Below are positions 44,649 through 56,712 of a DNA stretch of 64,000 bases, piece by piece. Each line of letters begins with the position of its first letter. Within the stretch, counting starts at the first letter, position 1. The notes under the pieces are model-generated. The model ran no database searches and was not told the DNA's origin. It was given only the letters and a program-made list of their open reading frames with translations. The position numbers were made by a program, and so were the translations under genes. The DNA comes from Gelatoporia subvermispora B (Eukaryota; Basidiomycota; Agaricomycetes; Polyporales; Gelatoporiaceae): positions 230,970 to 294,969 of the forward strand of contig KB445815.1 of NCBI GenBank assembly GCA_000320605.2, given 5' to 3'.

Positions 44649-47600
44649 TCACATCTGCCCCGTCGCGATACTCCACGTCTTTTTGAACAGGTCCACCGCC
44701 GGATCCGACATCGTGCCGATGCGGTCCAGCGACACCGCGCCGAGCGTGTTGACGTAATTCCGGAGGTACGGCGAGTACTGCACATGAACATCATCAGCAC
44801 CCCTTCCTGCACCACACACCTCACGCAGAGGAAAATAGAAAGCAGAAATAGGACTCACCGCCCGCACAAAGTGGCGGAACCAGCACCACGTCTCCCACGC
44901 CTCCCACTCGCCCTCGTCCCAGCTCGCGCGTGCATGCCATGCCTTCTCCGTGATCACCTCGCGTGTCTTCGCCGCCGCGGTGCCCTCCAGCACGAGGTAG
45001 TCCACGAACCCGTCCAGCGCGCGTGCGAGCGCAGCCTTCTGCTCCCGCGTTAGCGTCGCAAACGCCTTCAGCGCCGTGTTCAGTGCCGGTGTCTCCGCCG
45101 CGGGGATGACGTCTAGCAGACTGGGTGGTCAACAGCAAACTCCAAGACGGGAAATGAAAGCGCGCGTGCACGCACCGGGCTTTGCCTCCGCGTCAACCTC
45201 CATCGTCTCGCTCGCCTTCGCCCGTGCAGCATTATCGTCCGCCTCCTTGCGCAGCGCCGCGACCTTGCGCCGCGCGATCATCACACGCCCGTTCGCCTTA
45301 TCCAGCGCACCCTTAAGCAGCGCCCACTGGAACGCGTCGAACGTGCCCCGCGCCCCGCGCCCGCCGCCGTGCGCGAACGTCCACGCGATCACATCCGTCG
45401 GGTCGACGATCTGGTACTGCATCAGCTTGTCGAACACGATCGCGACCATGTGCCGGCTGCGCTTCCAGAACGCATACACCGCGCCCAGGATGTCCATCCG
45501 CGCGTCGTGGTGAGCCGCCGCGCCGCCCCCCGCGCCCGTGCCCGCGCCCCCCGCAAGGCTTCGCAGCAGCGGAAGGTACCGCTCGATCGCGTTCAGGAAG
45601 TGCGAGAACGAGCGCGAGCCGATGTGCAGCAGTGACTGCACCGCGATCGAGCACACAACCGCGTCCACGTTCACATCGCCCTCCGCGCCCTCCGCCAACG
45701 TGTTCTTGAGCGACTGCACGTGCGCGACCACGTCATCCGCCTTGGCACGGCCGCGCAGCATGTTGAGCACGGACTGCGCAGAGTCGTGGTATGGCCGTGC
45801 TGTGGAAGCGAGGTGAGCGAAAGATTAGATGCTTGTCAATCGGATGGTGTTCAAACCTGGGTCATCGTACTCAAAATCGGGCCCTGGAGCTTCCTCTGGC
45901 ATCACGCCAGCGTCGGCTGTTTGCATAGCTTCTGGCAGAACCCTCAGAATGCGATCGTAGTACGCAAGCCGGATCTCGAGCTCAACAGCGTGCTGCATGA
46001 AGACGCGCTTGGGGTGCTTTGATGCTAATGACATGTCGGGTATCCTGACGAGGTCTCGTTAGATTTATAGCAATATATAGCAGATGTATTATACCATTCT
46101 TTCCACACCCAGCCAAAGTTGAAGTTACTCATGTGGATGGAGAACCAGTCGGCAAAGCGCTGTGCAACCTCGACGTCCAGACCATCCGCTAGAAGAGCGT
46201 AAATCTTTCGGATAGACTTCCCAACCGCAGGTCCGGCGCTCTTCGGCATGAGCTTGCACAGCTCCGTAATAAGAGTATAGTAGTATATTGGCTTGTGCGT
46301 CGTTTCTGGCAGGAGGAAGACTGAGCCCAGGATGGTCTGCGGTGGTTGTGAGAACAGGCAGGCGCAACAGTGTTCAATGATTTACCTCCAGGACTGTCGT
46401 TTCAAGGTCCCAGTTCTTCCCGGGCACAGGCTCAGCATACGGAGCGCCTTCTCTGGGTTTGAATGTACCAGGAAGAGTCCATTTGGGAAATTCCAGTAAT
46501 AGACGGGCACACTCCTTACGATTGACCTCGAAAATGTCGACCAAGTCTAACAGACCTGAGCGGATAGCATATCCGACCGGGGTAGTGGGGTCTGGTGTCA
46601 CCTGTGATGGTCGTTACCGCGAGAGATTAGTAAAAGGGTATACAAGCTGGACATGAATGAGGTATCACATCGTTGTCAAAGAGACGAATATAATAGGCAG
46701 GCCACTCTTCCTTCTTGACCTGCGCATCCTCTCCGTCTTCTGTTGTCAAACCGTCGAGCTCAATGACTTCGGGTGGTACGAGCACCGACGGTAGTTCGAA
46801 GGGCTCAGATTCTAGTGGCGGGAAATCAACATATGGTTGGGGAAATGTATCGGTCGTCTGAGCGAAGTCTGATGCCTCCAATATCCCGAGCGCCGCAATG
46901 GCTGAGTCAAGAATCTGAAAAAAATTCCTTGAGATATCGGGAAGCCTGTGCGCAACATCATAAAATACCTCATCAGCATGCTCGATGACAGTCTCGTCGG
47001 AAAACAGCTTGACCACAGGTTGTACAAGAGTCTTCGTACTATTAACTGACTCGGAATACGTCTTGATCATTGTGACAATTTCTGACGCATCGACTCCCGG
47101 AGTTTGCTTGATAACAGGGCCTGCCTATCAGGATCATCAGCAGTGCATACCATGTATGCGGGTCGGAACGCACCATCATCAGTCCTTCAGCAGCACACAG
47201 AGCAGCTTTCATGGCGCGTCCATGTGATGCACCAAACTCTTCGAGAACGGCGGTGAAGGACTTGAGCAGTTCAAACATAGATTGAGAGGAAATGACGCCA
47301 GCGACCGTAAGGTGCGCGAAGAAATGGACCTGTGGCGACTTCTTGAGCGAGGACCTCTCTACAGGGATAGCCAGAGCTTACGCAAAGTCGGAGTTCTCGC
47401 CAAGCAAGCTTATCCAGGAATGCCTGGAAGCCCTTCCAATAATCTTCCAGGACTTGCTTACCCAGCGACGGGCCGCCGGGTGCTGGTTCTTCGTCGGTTG
47501 GTTCTGGTGACGGGTCGTGGAGAAGTCGGAGGAGAGCGGCATAGTACGGGATTTTGAAGGGTTGTTCGGTGACACTGGGTAGGACTGCATGAGAACAGCG

Positions 47601-47950
47601 TGAGGGTGTCACGGAGTGATGAGCTCACCCTATCCGGAATCCTTCTGTTATGGCTGGGACGCTAATGGGAACTTGCTGTCGAATCTGTTTCGCAACGCGT
47701 TCCAGTTCTTGTGTCGGGTCCTGCAAGTCAAGTTGCCGAGCATGCCCCCATCTTGCACATACACACTTACCACCTCGCCGAGGTTAATGATACTCTTCCG
47801 CAGCCTCTGTTCGGGTGTGTCGTAGATGTCTCGCCGTTCGTGGTCATCTAAGATCGACTATAGGTTGGATTCTCCCCTGCAGCGATGCGTTCGGGGCATC
47901 TCACCTCGGTAGTGCTTTCTGCGCCCGCCTCCATGATGATTGAAACTCAT
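44649..47950 (-). CDS. CBC1: Nuclear cap-binding complex large subunit (CBC80/NCBP1)
   Basis: CBC80 is the MIF4G-repeat scaffold that with CBC20 binds the m7G cap of nuclear transcripts and supports splicing, export and turnover. It starts at 47950 (MSFNHHGGGRRKHYR), then DDHERRDIYDTPEQRLRKSI, QELERVAKQIRQQVPISVPA, TEQPFKIPYYAALLRLLHD, FQAFLDKLAWRELRLC, VHFFAHLTVAGVISSQSMFE, FELLKSFTAVLEEFGASHGR and PVGYAIRSGLLDLVDIFEVN. The C-terminal third has KHPKRVFMQHAVELEIRLAY, FSHFLNAIERYLPLLRSLAG, VFDKLMQYQIVDPTDVIAWT, VMIARRKVAALRKEADDNAA and SPYLRNYVNTLGAVSLDRIG, ending at 44649. At least ten introns are needed and all seen have GT-AG ends. Length is about 850-900 residues. An Ala/Gly-rich insert (GGAGTGAGGGAAA) near 45530 is unusual. 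Confidence 0.93.
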
Positions 47951-48442
47951 TTTGCCACCCGTAAAGATCTTTGCTCACAACTTTACGAATGTGGTGGCCG
48001 ATGGCAGCGAGCAAGCCTAGCGCTCAAACACAGCGTCACTTTTCCCATACGATCACGTGGAGCACTTTGGAGGGTGCATTCGAATGATTGATTGGACTGT
48101 GTGCCGACAGTTGTTTGTTCGAGAACATTGAATGCCTTGAAATATGTCCCTAAATCAGATACGCCACAGAGATGTAATACTATCGCGAAGGATTGCAGCT
48201 GGAAGAAGCGGAAGAGAAGCCAGCTCGCGGTCGCTTTGATGCGACCGTGGGACCCGACTCTCGAGTTTCGGGCGAGACATCCGCGAGATTTCGCGGCGGC
48301 GCTCAAGGGATTGTACTCGGCTTGCTCGCTATACCTCACCGCCGTCACCGTTCTTGCACTAGTACTCACCTCCTTGCACTCATCTAAGGAGACGCTCCGC
48401 GGACTGGAGCCCTTGGGCTAGCCGGGTACGTCCGCAAGCAAA
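47951..48442. other. Divergent intergenic region
   Basis: About 490 bases separate the CBC80 start (-) from the PPR-like start (+). A 109-codon plus-strand frame at 48092-48421 is not supported as a gene. Both promoters should be here. Confidence 0.5.
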
Positions 48443-51358
48443 ATGAACCATTCGCCTGAATTCAGACTTTTCCTCTCTAGTTATGCAAGAAGACACATGC
48501 TATGCAATTGGTCCAAGACGGCCGATTTCCTTCGAGGAGTAAATGGCAGGACAACCCGGGGCGCGCAAGCATGTCTTGCAGCGCCCCGACCACTGCCAGC
48601 AGCTCGCAGTTCACTGTGGACATGTCAGAAGTCGCTTCATGTCTTGTCGCCGCCTCAGCTTCTCCAGCATGCCGCCTTCTCGACCTCAATAGTCTGGATG
48701 GCCTCAAAACTCGAGAAAAAACTAGAATTTGACCAGACGTGGCGACAGCATTTCGGGAGATTAGACCACGATCCATCTTCTCTTTCCGCCGCCCAGCTCT
48801 CCCGCTCCGCAGCTCAGGCGATCCGTCATCTTATGCGTGAGCCTGGCACGATACCTCAAGCATTATACCTCGTGAAGTCATTGGTATATTCGGCGAAGCC
48901 TCGAAGCCAGAGACCTCCTCCCAACCCGGAGTCAACGCTCGCCCCCGTCGACTTTCGCCGTACCGTCTCTCCCCGTCTCTCGGCCCACACTGTGCTGCAT
49001 GCGCTCATTCGGTCAGGACGAGCGATGGATACGACGAGAGTTGCAGAATGGATGATGGAACAGGGCATCGTTGTGCACTCCAAGACGCGCGAGTTGCTTA
49101 TTCTGCAGTTGCGGTCCCAATCTTCCTTTGCCCCTCCTCAGCGAACGCATTGGAAATATTCTGCTCCTCGTGTCCCGGAAGGACCCGAAGTGCTCACTCT
49201 TGGGAGAGGGATGGTCGCGGATCAGTGCACGGCAGCTGCGATACAGCTCATTATGAAGGCGCATGAATACGGCCACGCTCACACCAGGCGCACCATCAAC
49301 ACCATTATCCACTGGTGTCTCCTGCAGGGCGAAATCATTGTTGGGTCCCTATTGTTCGTGTTGCTGGTCAAGCATCTCCAAATGCGACAAGCCGCGGGGA
49401 AGGCAAGCATACAAGCAGAGCAACAGAAGGCGACTGGATGCCGAGAGAAGGATTCCGTCGTCGACCCTATCGCGTGGGAACGCCTGCGAAAGATGATGGG
49501 GCCTCGCGATGCGTGGCCATCGAGCAAGACGATGAAACCTATCCTTGATTCGATTCGTAACGCACTTGCTGACCGGCCCCCCGAGCAGTATGCGGACGCA
49601 CTCCCGCTTCGGCTCCCACTGCAAGCTCTAGCGAACCTCGCTATGCTACTCGATACCGGCCAGCTACGCCAGCAACACATCAGCGCCTTTGTGCAGGTTC
49701 TATACTCTTGCCCGCGGACCAACGAGAAGGTCTGGATTCTCAACCGGCGGGGTTATCCGGCCCAGGTGGAAGCCTATTCCTATTTTCATTCCGTGCTGAA
49801 GCGCATCTGTAATACCTATGGCATGAACGGCACGTCTCCCCCTCGAAAGCTCTGCAGAAGATCATATAATGCCCTTTTGCACTACGCTCTGCGTCACCAA
49901 ATGTCTCCCGAATTGGCCTCCCCTATACTCCAGCACATGTGCATTCATCGTGATCCTCCGTTGCGACCGAACATCGTGACCTGCAACATCTTGCTACGCT
50001 CTGCTGCGTTGCTGCGCAAGCAAAGCCTCAGCCAGCCAGTATTGTCAATGCTTGCGCGTTTTCCTGGCGTTCAAGCCGCCCTCTTCAAGGATCCCAGCCG
50101 TGCGCCACCAGCAACGTCCACCTCAGCCGTTCCCCCGCTTACACCAGTATCATCGTTCTTCAAGGCAGTCCAGCGGTTGCGCAAGGAGAGGTTAGCCACC
50201 CCAACAAACTTTTACGGCAATGCACTTGCAGCAGATATGCATACGGTGACAACATTCATCAAGTATCTGACATCTACCGGCCGACCGCAGTATGTGGCGA
50301 ACGTTCTTTTCATCATACTCCCCGAGCTTGGTGTCGTTGACCATCCAACCTGGTCAAGCGCTCGGGCTCGAGCGTACCATATCCAGTCAAGGGAATCCCG
50401 TGAACAGGCCCTCAGGCGAGTGACAACATATGGACCGCATTTCTTTGCGGTTGTCATCGATGCCCTTGTCAAAGCAGGGCGGACGGGTCTTGCGGAACGT
50501 CTTTGGCAGCTAGCAAAGCAGGCCGAGCGCATGAGCTGGGACCCCGAACTTGGGTTACGCATCAAGCCGTGGTTCTTGCCCGTGGAAGCGTACACAACGA
50601 TGCTGCAAAACTACTGCAACGAACGACACAAGGCCGAGAAAAGTCGCGCAGAGACGTCAACCAAGGACGAGTTCGAAGATCCCGGATGGCGTCCGGTTGC
50701 ACCGGAGAACATCAACGGCTGGGCCAAGTTCTCCCTCGGAAGCCGCCAGCTTCATACGATGCATTCGAGTCTTGACATTGGTCGGCGCGAGCTGACTCTG
50801 AAGAAGGGACTGTTGCTCATGCGTTCAATGATGTCGGGTGGTCGGGCAGTGTGGAAGGCGCTGCTTGCCATGCAAGAGCAGTCCCCAGAGACCGCCGAAC
50901 GCTATCAGATACCTCGACCCGATGCGCGATTCTTCAACGCTGCCCTTCGGCTGTTCGGACGAGATGTTTACTCTAGCAGACAGCCTCGGCGCAGGAAACG
51001 GCTGCGGTGGCAAGAGAAACTGTGGAGGGCGCACCGGGGGTACCAGATCCATGGCAGACTGTCCCCGCAATGGACACCGATGCTGCAGGAGGCAGCTGAG
51101 CACATGGTTGCTGCGGGGCATTCGGTGCCTCTGGGGTACCGCCGCCTTTTCATCGGACGCTGGACGCCGGGTACAGTCTATGTTGGGGAGCCACCGCGTC
51201 ACCCCGGCGTCCGGCCACGTCTTTATCCCCGCTATCCTTCTCGAAATGTGCGACCGCATGCATTACCGACTATCAAAACGCGAGGACTACCTCTGGGACG
51301 TACGACACGTTCATTGCGAGGCGACACTCCCGACATACGTTATAATGTATTAGATTAA
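48443..51358 (+). CDS. PPR-like mitochondrial protein, single exon
   Basis: A single uninterrupted frame of 971 codons, unusual in this intron-rich setting. The N-terminus is basic and low in acidic residues (MNHSPEFRLFLSSYARRHML, later TTRGAQACLAAPRPLPAARS), as in mitochondrial presequences. The body is built of paired helices: LSAHTVLHALIRSGRAMDTT with RVAEWMMEQGIVV, AIQLIMKAHEYGHAHTRRTI, YNALLHYALRHQMSPELASP, FFAVVIDALVKAGRTGLAER and PVEAYTTMLQNYCNERHKAE. These resemble degenerate pentatricopeptide repeats. Fungal PPR proteins usually act on mitochondrial RNA stability or translation. The exact target is unknown. The C-terminus is Arg/Pro-rich. Alternative starts inside the leader would not change the body. 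Confidence 0.75.
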   Translation: MNHSPEFRLFLSSYARRHMLCNWSKTADFLRGVNGRTTRGAQACLAAPRPLPAARSSLWTCQKSLHVLSPPQLLQHAAFSTSIVWMASKLEKKLEFDQTWRQHFGRLDHDPSSLSAAQLSRSAAQAIRHLMREPGTIPQALYLVKSLVYSAKPRSQRPPPNPESTLAPVDFRRTVSPRLSAHTVLHALIRSGRAMDTTRVAEWMMEQGIVVHSKTRELLILQLRSQSSFAPPQRTHWKYSAPRVPEGPEVLTLGRGMVADQCTAAAIQLIMKAHEYGHAHTRRTINTIIHWCLLQGEIIVGSLLFVLLVKHLQMRQAAGKASIQAEQQKATGCREKDSVVDPIAWERLRKMMGPRDAWPSSKTMKPILDSIRNALADRPPEQYADALPLRLPLQALANLAMLLDTGQLRQQHISAFVQVLYSCPRTNEKVWILNRRGYPAQVEAYSYFHSVLKRICNTYGMNGTSPPRKLCRRSYNALLHYALRHQMSPELASPILQHMCIHRDPPLRPNIVTCNILLRSAALLRKQSLSQPVLSMLARFPGVQAALFKDPSRAPPATSTSAVPPLTPVSSFFKAVQRLRKERLATPTNFYGNALAADMHTVTTFIKYLTSTGRPQYVANVLFIILPELGVVDHPTWSSARARAYHIQSRESREQALRRVTTYGPHFFAVVIDALVKAGRTGLAERLWQLAKQAERMSWDPELGLRIKPWFLPVEAYTTMLQNYCNERHKAEKSRAETSTKDEFEDPGWRPVAPENINGWAKFSLGSRQLHTMHSSLDIGRRELTLKKGLLLMRSMMSGGRAVWKALLAMQEQSPETAERYQIPRPDARFFNAALRLFGRDVYSSRQPRRRKRLRWQEKLWRAHRGYQIHGRLSPQWTPMLQEAAEHMVAAGHSVPLGYRRLFIGRWTPGTVYVGEPPRHPGVRPRLYPRYPSRNVRPHALPTIKTRGLPLGRTTRSLRGDTPDIRYNVLD

Positions 51359-51702
51359 CTCAATGTAGCATTTGATTCCGGACATGTCCAGTCACTATAC
51401 AGCTATAATCTAGTCCATGGCTTGGTCGTTGATGTTCTTCTCGCATTGAAGATGTGCGAAGGCTGCCTGCTCATGGCAAGAGGTAAATCCGAGGACGAAA
51501 CACGATGATGAGAGCAACTCTGAAGCTTGATGACATTGATGAGCGTTAAATTTGTCTATCTTCCTAATCGAGCAAGGATAAGCAAACAGACTTGCACGCC
51601 AAAATCCATAGAGATTCTACGGTGTCGCGGCGGTGAGTGGATACTGCCCAGCTCTCCTTCCCGAGACACGATTTATGATGATTCGACTAGATTTTACCTC
51701 TC
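51359..51702. other. Short intergenic region
   Basis: 344 bases between the PPR-like stop and the IF3 start, both on the plus strand. No gene is seen. Confidence 0.5.
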
Positions 51703-52638
51703 ATGCTCCTCAGTAGCATCCGATTCGCCTCTCGTGCCTCAATATGCCCGGGCATTCTTGCGTCGACATCTGGCGTCCGGCATTACGCGTTTGTCCGAAA
51801 GCACAAACCAGCTGAACCAGAGGTAGACAAACATCCTCGCGATGAGGACATCTTGAAAATTCTGGAGAAATCTCAAGAACCCGGCGACGTCTCTGGGCTC
51901 GTGCGATTCATCAACCCTGAAACGAACAAGCCCGAAGCAGAGAAGACCAATCTGCTCGACCTCCTCATGCGTATCGACCGGAAGAATGAGTACATTGAGC
52001 TAGTTGCGCAGATCCCCGACCCGCTCGTCAAACTCAAGCAGAAAGTGGATGAGCACGCGCAGGCCGAAAAGAAAAAGGCGAAGAAATGGCTCGCAGCGCG
52101 ACAGCGGCAAATGAAGGAGATCCAACTGACATGGGGCGCTGAATCGCATGACCTGCAACACAAGCTCGACAAGGCGCGCGGAGAGCTGGAGGAGGGCCAT
52201 AGGGTCTCTATTGCGTTTCTTCCGAAGAAAGGTCAGCCCCTACCTTCACCAGACCAGATGCGCACGAAGGTGCAGGGCGCCGTTGATGCGTTAAAGGATG
52301 TCGGGGATGAGTGGCAGCCACGCGAGTTCCAAACAAACTCAGCTATCGTGCACCTACAAGGACGAGAAGCGCCTGCGCCTCTTCCCGCCGTCCCCCGTTT
52401 CGAGCGGATCCAGGAACGTGCCAATCTCTCGAAAGAGGAACGGATACGACTCAAGAAGGAGCTTAAAGAGGAACAGGAGAGGAGTCGGAAGTTGGAGCGC
52501 AAATTGAAGCGCCAGGTGGCCAAGGAGCACAAGAAGCAGAAGCGAGAGGGTCAGCAGGAGAGCGAGGAGGACGAGGAAGACGAGGAAGACGGCGAGAGCA
52601 CAGACGATCAAAAATCGGGGATGCCAAGGCGGTCGTAA
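51703..52638 (+). CDS. Mitochondrial translation initiation factor IF3
   Basis: IF3 binds the small mitoribosomal subunit and aids start-codon selection and subunit dissociation. The start at 51703 gives a presequence (MLLSSIRFASRASICPGILA), then YAFVRKHKPAEPEVDKHPRD. The IF3 C-terminal domain is visible as KKKAKKWLAARQRQMKEIQL, TWGAESHDLQHKLDKARGEL and HRVSIAFLPKKG, with QMKEIQLTW...HDLQHKL the main signature. The C-terminal extension is helical and charged (LSKEERIRLKKELKEEQERS) and ends in an acidic run (EEDEEDEEDGEST). One exon of 311 codons, no interruption. The N-terminal domain is poorly conserved, as is common in mitochondrial IF3. It lies tandem with the PPR-like gene. Confidence 0.88.
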   Translation: MLLSSIRFASRASICPGILASTSGVRHYAFVRKHKPAEPEVDKHPRDEDILKILEKSQEPGDVSGLVRFINPETNKPEAEKTNLLDLLMRIDRKNEYIELVAQIPDPLVKLKQKVDEHAQAEKKKAKKWLAARQRQMKEIQLTWGAESHDLQHKLDKARGELEEGHRVSIAFLPKKGQPLPSPDQMRTKVQGAVDALKDVGDEWQPREFQTNSAIVHLQGREAPAPLPAVPRFERIQERANLSKEERIRLKKELKEEQERSRKLERKLKRQVAKEHKKQKREGQQESEEDEEDEEDGESTDDQKSGMPRRS

Positions 52639-53100
52639 TGCAATCGTACAATCGCATTTCTCATTCTGCTGTTCAACTACTTAAAGACTCAAGATTTCGC
52701 TCAAAGAATTAAACCGGGAATAGTAATCGCGTCTAAAATTCTGTTGAGTCAGTGCACTGTCATTCTCTATCGGTCTCTCGTGAGAGGTACGGAACTCCTT
52801 CAATATCTTGGACACAACGGGAGCGGTGAATAGACCCGTCTTGATAGAAATTTGCCTTCTTACTACCATTACATCTTTGATCGAAGTGCCGACATCACAG
52901 TACATGGCTAGAGCCTAGATGCACCTTATTTTCATTCCTGTAGCTCACCCAGCACGTTAAGCGGCATCACAGACGGTTCAATATTCGCACAGCTGCATTT
53001 CGAGAACATCGCAAGATACATTCAAAGAACCAGGTCCTATACGCGACAACTATTCGCAGTCTAGTCCAGCTCACCCACGAAGATGACCGACGTCGTCTGC
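52639..53100. other. Convergent intergenic region
   Basis: Between the stops of IF3 (+) and the hydrophobin (-). No gene is seen; it should hold both terminators. Confidence 0.5.
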
Positions 53101-53612
53101 TTAGAGGATGATCGGAATGCAACCGATGGAAATGAGGCCACCCTGCAGATTGACATGCGCGCGTTCAGCTCTGTTTACACCGAATTCTAAGAGCAACCTA
53201 CAACAGCGTTGTCCTGGCAGCAAACGACGTTCGAATTGCAGTTACCACCGCCGACGCCAATGACACTGATCGGAGAGCAATTGACACCAAGGAGGACATC
53301 AACGCCCTCCACAACAATTCCAAGCAGCCCAAGCAAAAGGCCACCGAGTCCAGAGTTCGCCTTTTTTACACTAGTGAGTATATGCAATGCCCACTACAGT
53401 GTTATTTACTCACAGACTCAGTGGATTCACAGCACTGGACAGAACCGGTGCTGCACTGCGAGGCTGCAGTGACCGTCGAGGCCGGTGCCGTCACGGTGAC
53501 CGTAACAGTTGGCGTGCTGGTGGTGGTGGGAGGAGCACCCCAGGGGTTGGCGACCGCAAGGAGCGTGAAAGAGAGGACATAGACAAAGAACAGGTAAGGG
53601 CGAGCAAACATC
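53101..53612 (-). CDS. Class I hydrophobin
   Basis: Hydrophobins are secreted amphipathic proteins that coat aerial hyphae, fruit bodies and spores. The start at 53612 gives a signal peptide (MFARPYLFFVYVLSFTLLAV, then ANPWG), a Thr/Val/Pro-rich spacer, then SQCSTGSVQCCESTES (Cys 1-3). Intron 1 is about 53363-53415, then ANSGLGGLLLGLLGIVVEGV with VNCSPISVIGVGGGNC (Cys 4-5) and NSNVVCCQDNAV (Cys 6-7). Intron 2 is about 53144-53202, and the last exon gives GGLISIGCIPIIL (Cys 8) with stop at 53101-53103. All eight Cys with two CC pairs are present. The long Cys3-Cys4 loop fits class I. The final exon is short, as is typical of basidiomycete hydrophobins. Confidence 0.93.
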
Positions 53613-56600
53613 GTGGATGCGATTATACTGAAGGGCCTAGACGACTTGACCGTGCTGGAACAGTTGCTTGAGCTGAAGATACAGGGCGTCGATGCCCAGC
53701 TTTTATATCGCAGGTCCATGTCCAGGTTTCTGCAAAACGCGTCACGGGAAATACACACGACTGAATGGTCTCCAAGTCGCCGAGGGTAGGGGCGCCTTCG
53801 ATGCGCCGCCCGTATGTCGTCTGCCCAATCAGCTCAGACACCGTGCCAAGATGAAGAAAATGAATGAAGCGGTTCCTGGTTGACGCTTAGGAAGGCAAAG
53901 GCCGACCGTCGTGCTGCGGACAGTCCGACAGTTGTGCGAATTTCGACTGCTGGCATTTGTCTACAGTAGAGCGATCTAAAGCTGTGCCTCCATGAAGCTA
54001 GCCAACCAAGGCGCCGTAAAACCATCAATGCATGTCTGTCTTCTACGTCAACGCCAAGTATGAGAGGCAACTCGTAGAGTACTTCGAAGGTATGCTGGGA
54101 CCAGCGTGAAGAGTACGACGCCCTAGCTCTCAAGCTCTGCTTCTGATCAAGCGCATAATGCTCTTTCTATGAGCACACTTACGTCGGCGGAATAGTTCCA
54201 TCTAGCGCTGCATACACATGCCACTACCATCCCATTCGACGCGCTAGTAAAGAATTTGACTGCCGACTCCTGAGCCACTGTATGCGCTTTGATCCGCCCT
54301 GTCCGTCTGGGCAGGCCTCGACGTGTACATCTGGGGCACAAATATGTGCATCTACGAAACGTGTCCAGCTGTAAATGCAGCTGACATGTAAGGCGCCATC
54401 CAACGATGCGCTTCCGTTCTCGGGGAGGAAGATCGGACAGCCGTATACAAACAATGTGGAGACAAGTATCACTTTTGTGTCATGCCTTGGAAGGGGATAC
54501 CCTGGAACCCTCTACATCAACCCTATATGTTAGAGGGCAGAGGGGAGAACTCCCAATGTACAATAGAGCTGCTACGAAACTGAAGGCCCCATCCCACGAT
54601 GATTCGTCATCACGACCTCAATTCCTCGGCATTGAAGCTTTCTCATGCTGGGGCGCCTCGGTCCGTCCAGGCACGGTGCGCTCATCTTGTACACGAGGCT
54701 CTTGCTGATGATGAAGGTCTCGATGCAACGTCTGGCGACTCTCAGGTCGCAGCCGCGTAATGTCCGTATTTCCACCACGACTGTCATATGTGCACCCTAA
54801 AATCGAGTGTTCGAGGTATGGCAGTGTGTACGGTGCTTCTTGACTCCCGCTCTGCACCGTCTTTCCTCCGACCGCTTTCACCACCTGATGTAACTGCAGG
54901 GTGTCAGACTGACGCCACGACTGCGCAGGTCGTGGTGCGGAATGTTGTCTCGTCAGCAGCAGTCCCCATAGCTTTCCCATCGAGTCATCGGGAAAATCTC
55001 CACTTCACTTGCCCGCCTTTTCGGTACTTTTTGCGCGTCTTCGACGTCTTTGTCGGACGCGCGACAGGGCAGCGAAGACGCTGGTAAGCCTCGAAAGGCA
55101 AACAAAAGGCGTCAAAGTCGACGCGAGATTTTCATGATGGCCCGAATAGGTCCTATCTGCGCTATGTTCTCGTTCAACAGAGCTACATGACCGTCATTGC
55201 GTTATAGAAACTGCGAGCTTTACTGCAGCATCTGGAGTTGTCGAGAGTACTCTGGAACCCGGCGACCTAGACTTTGTGCTCCAGGTGCAAAAGCTTGATT
55301 TCCTTGGACATCTGCACTGCATACTTGCAAGGTACCGTTACGTAGGGCTCGTCTTTCCGCACACATCCAGCCTTGCTACAGCCTGTGCAGCATTCAGCGC
55401 TCGATGCTCATCTTACGATAGCTCTGATGATAAATCGCCGACAGTCGATGTCTCATGGCCATCAGACCGCCATGTCATCGGAGTCCGGACGGGCATGCCA
55501 TCCGCGCGCCTTAAACACATATACTCGATGAACGCAAGTGCACGACGGCGAGGAAATCAGAGGCCAAGAACCTGTAGCTAGTCGACGCGTCTAATGCCCG
55601 AAAAGGGTCATATGGGCACTAAAAGCGACGCATGACACATATATATGGACACCTTCAATGACCGGAGCAGAACAAGACATAGAGGTGCGGACTTTGTTCC
55701 TGAGCATAGTACATTATGACAGACTTCCATGCAATGAGGGCAGGTGGCCCTGTTAAATAAATCCTTCATCCGGGAAACACCAGTACCATGGGTGCGATTG
55801 TTGCGCACTCTGATGTACCCAGGTGGCCTCGATGTCATGAGCTATCGATATCCGATAGCTGAGCGCAGCATGACGAGGTGGGCTGAGACCATCCTGACGT
55901 CTGTCCTTTCCCCTATACGTCGAATGCACGTCTTGGACAATGGTAGTGCATAGGGGGGGCGTCAGAGGGTACGTTCGTACATATGAACCGACGTATTGTT
56001 CGAAGGTCGTGTCCATTCGCGAGAGGCTGCCTCGATTTTTTAGCGAATGTAATAAAAGCAGCCTGTATAGTAGATCGTTCAACCGCGAGTCCGATAACGT
56101 GCCAGTCTGGAGACAAACTGTACAAGCACGTTGGTAGGAATCCAATCTCATGCAAGGACATGTGGGACAGCTGTCGACTGTCAATAAGGTATGAGTCGGA
56201 CAAAGTACGAGGAAAACTGACATTATCATACAACCCACGTTTACATGCCGTCACTTCCTCATCGATCACTCTAAGGAGCTAACCCAACTTGCTGATTGTT
56301 CCAGCGCGCAGAGTTCTGTCTTAGTCTATGAGTATCAATATTCAACTAATGGCATGAGGACGACTAGTAGTCGAGCTTATTTGCGGCGCACAGACGCGTG
56401 CGTAATTTAGAGACATGAGCCATACAGTAAGACCCGCTGATGGGTTTGAGAGTAACACATTCATCACACTGGGATCGAAATATTCATGGTGGATGCCAAG
56501 CGCTGGCGTCGACAAGTTCCGCCGCCTCGTGTAGCTGTACCCTTTCTACAATGCATTGCACACGGGCAGGCCTTGTCGACAATACGGCTATCAAGCGATA

Positions 56601-56712
56601 ACAGTCTCGTTGAACTCATGGCGATACGATTAAGCTCTGTGCTGGTAGGAATACAAAGGAGTACGCTAAACTCGACCGATCACAACCACGTACCATGGTG
56701 TTTAATATCCCT
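53613..56712. other. 3.1 kb gene-poor stretch
   Basis: Short frames occur on both strands up to about 160 codons, without domains, repeats or splice chains I trust. It may contain the hydrophobin promoter on its left side and decayed sequence elsewhere. Confidence 0.45.

Noticed and set aside
48092..48421. Plus-strand frame of 109 codons before the PPR-like gene
   Set aside because: It ends shortly before the PPR-like ATG, lies in the divergent promoter region and shows no domain.
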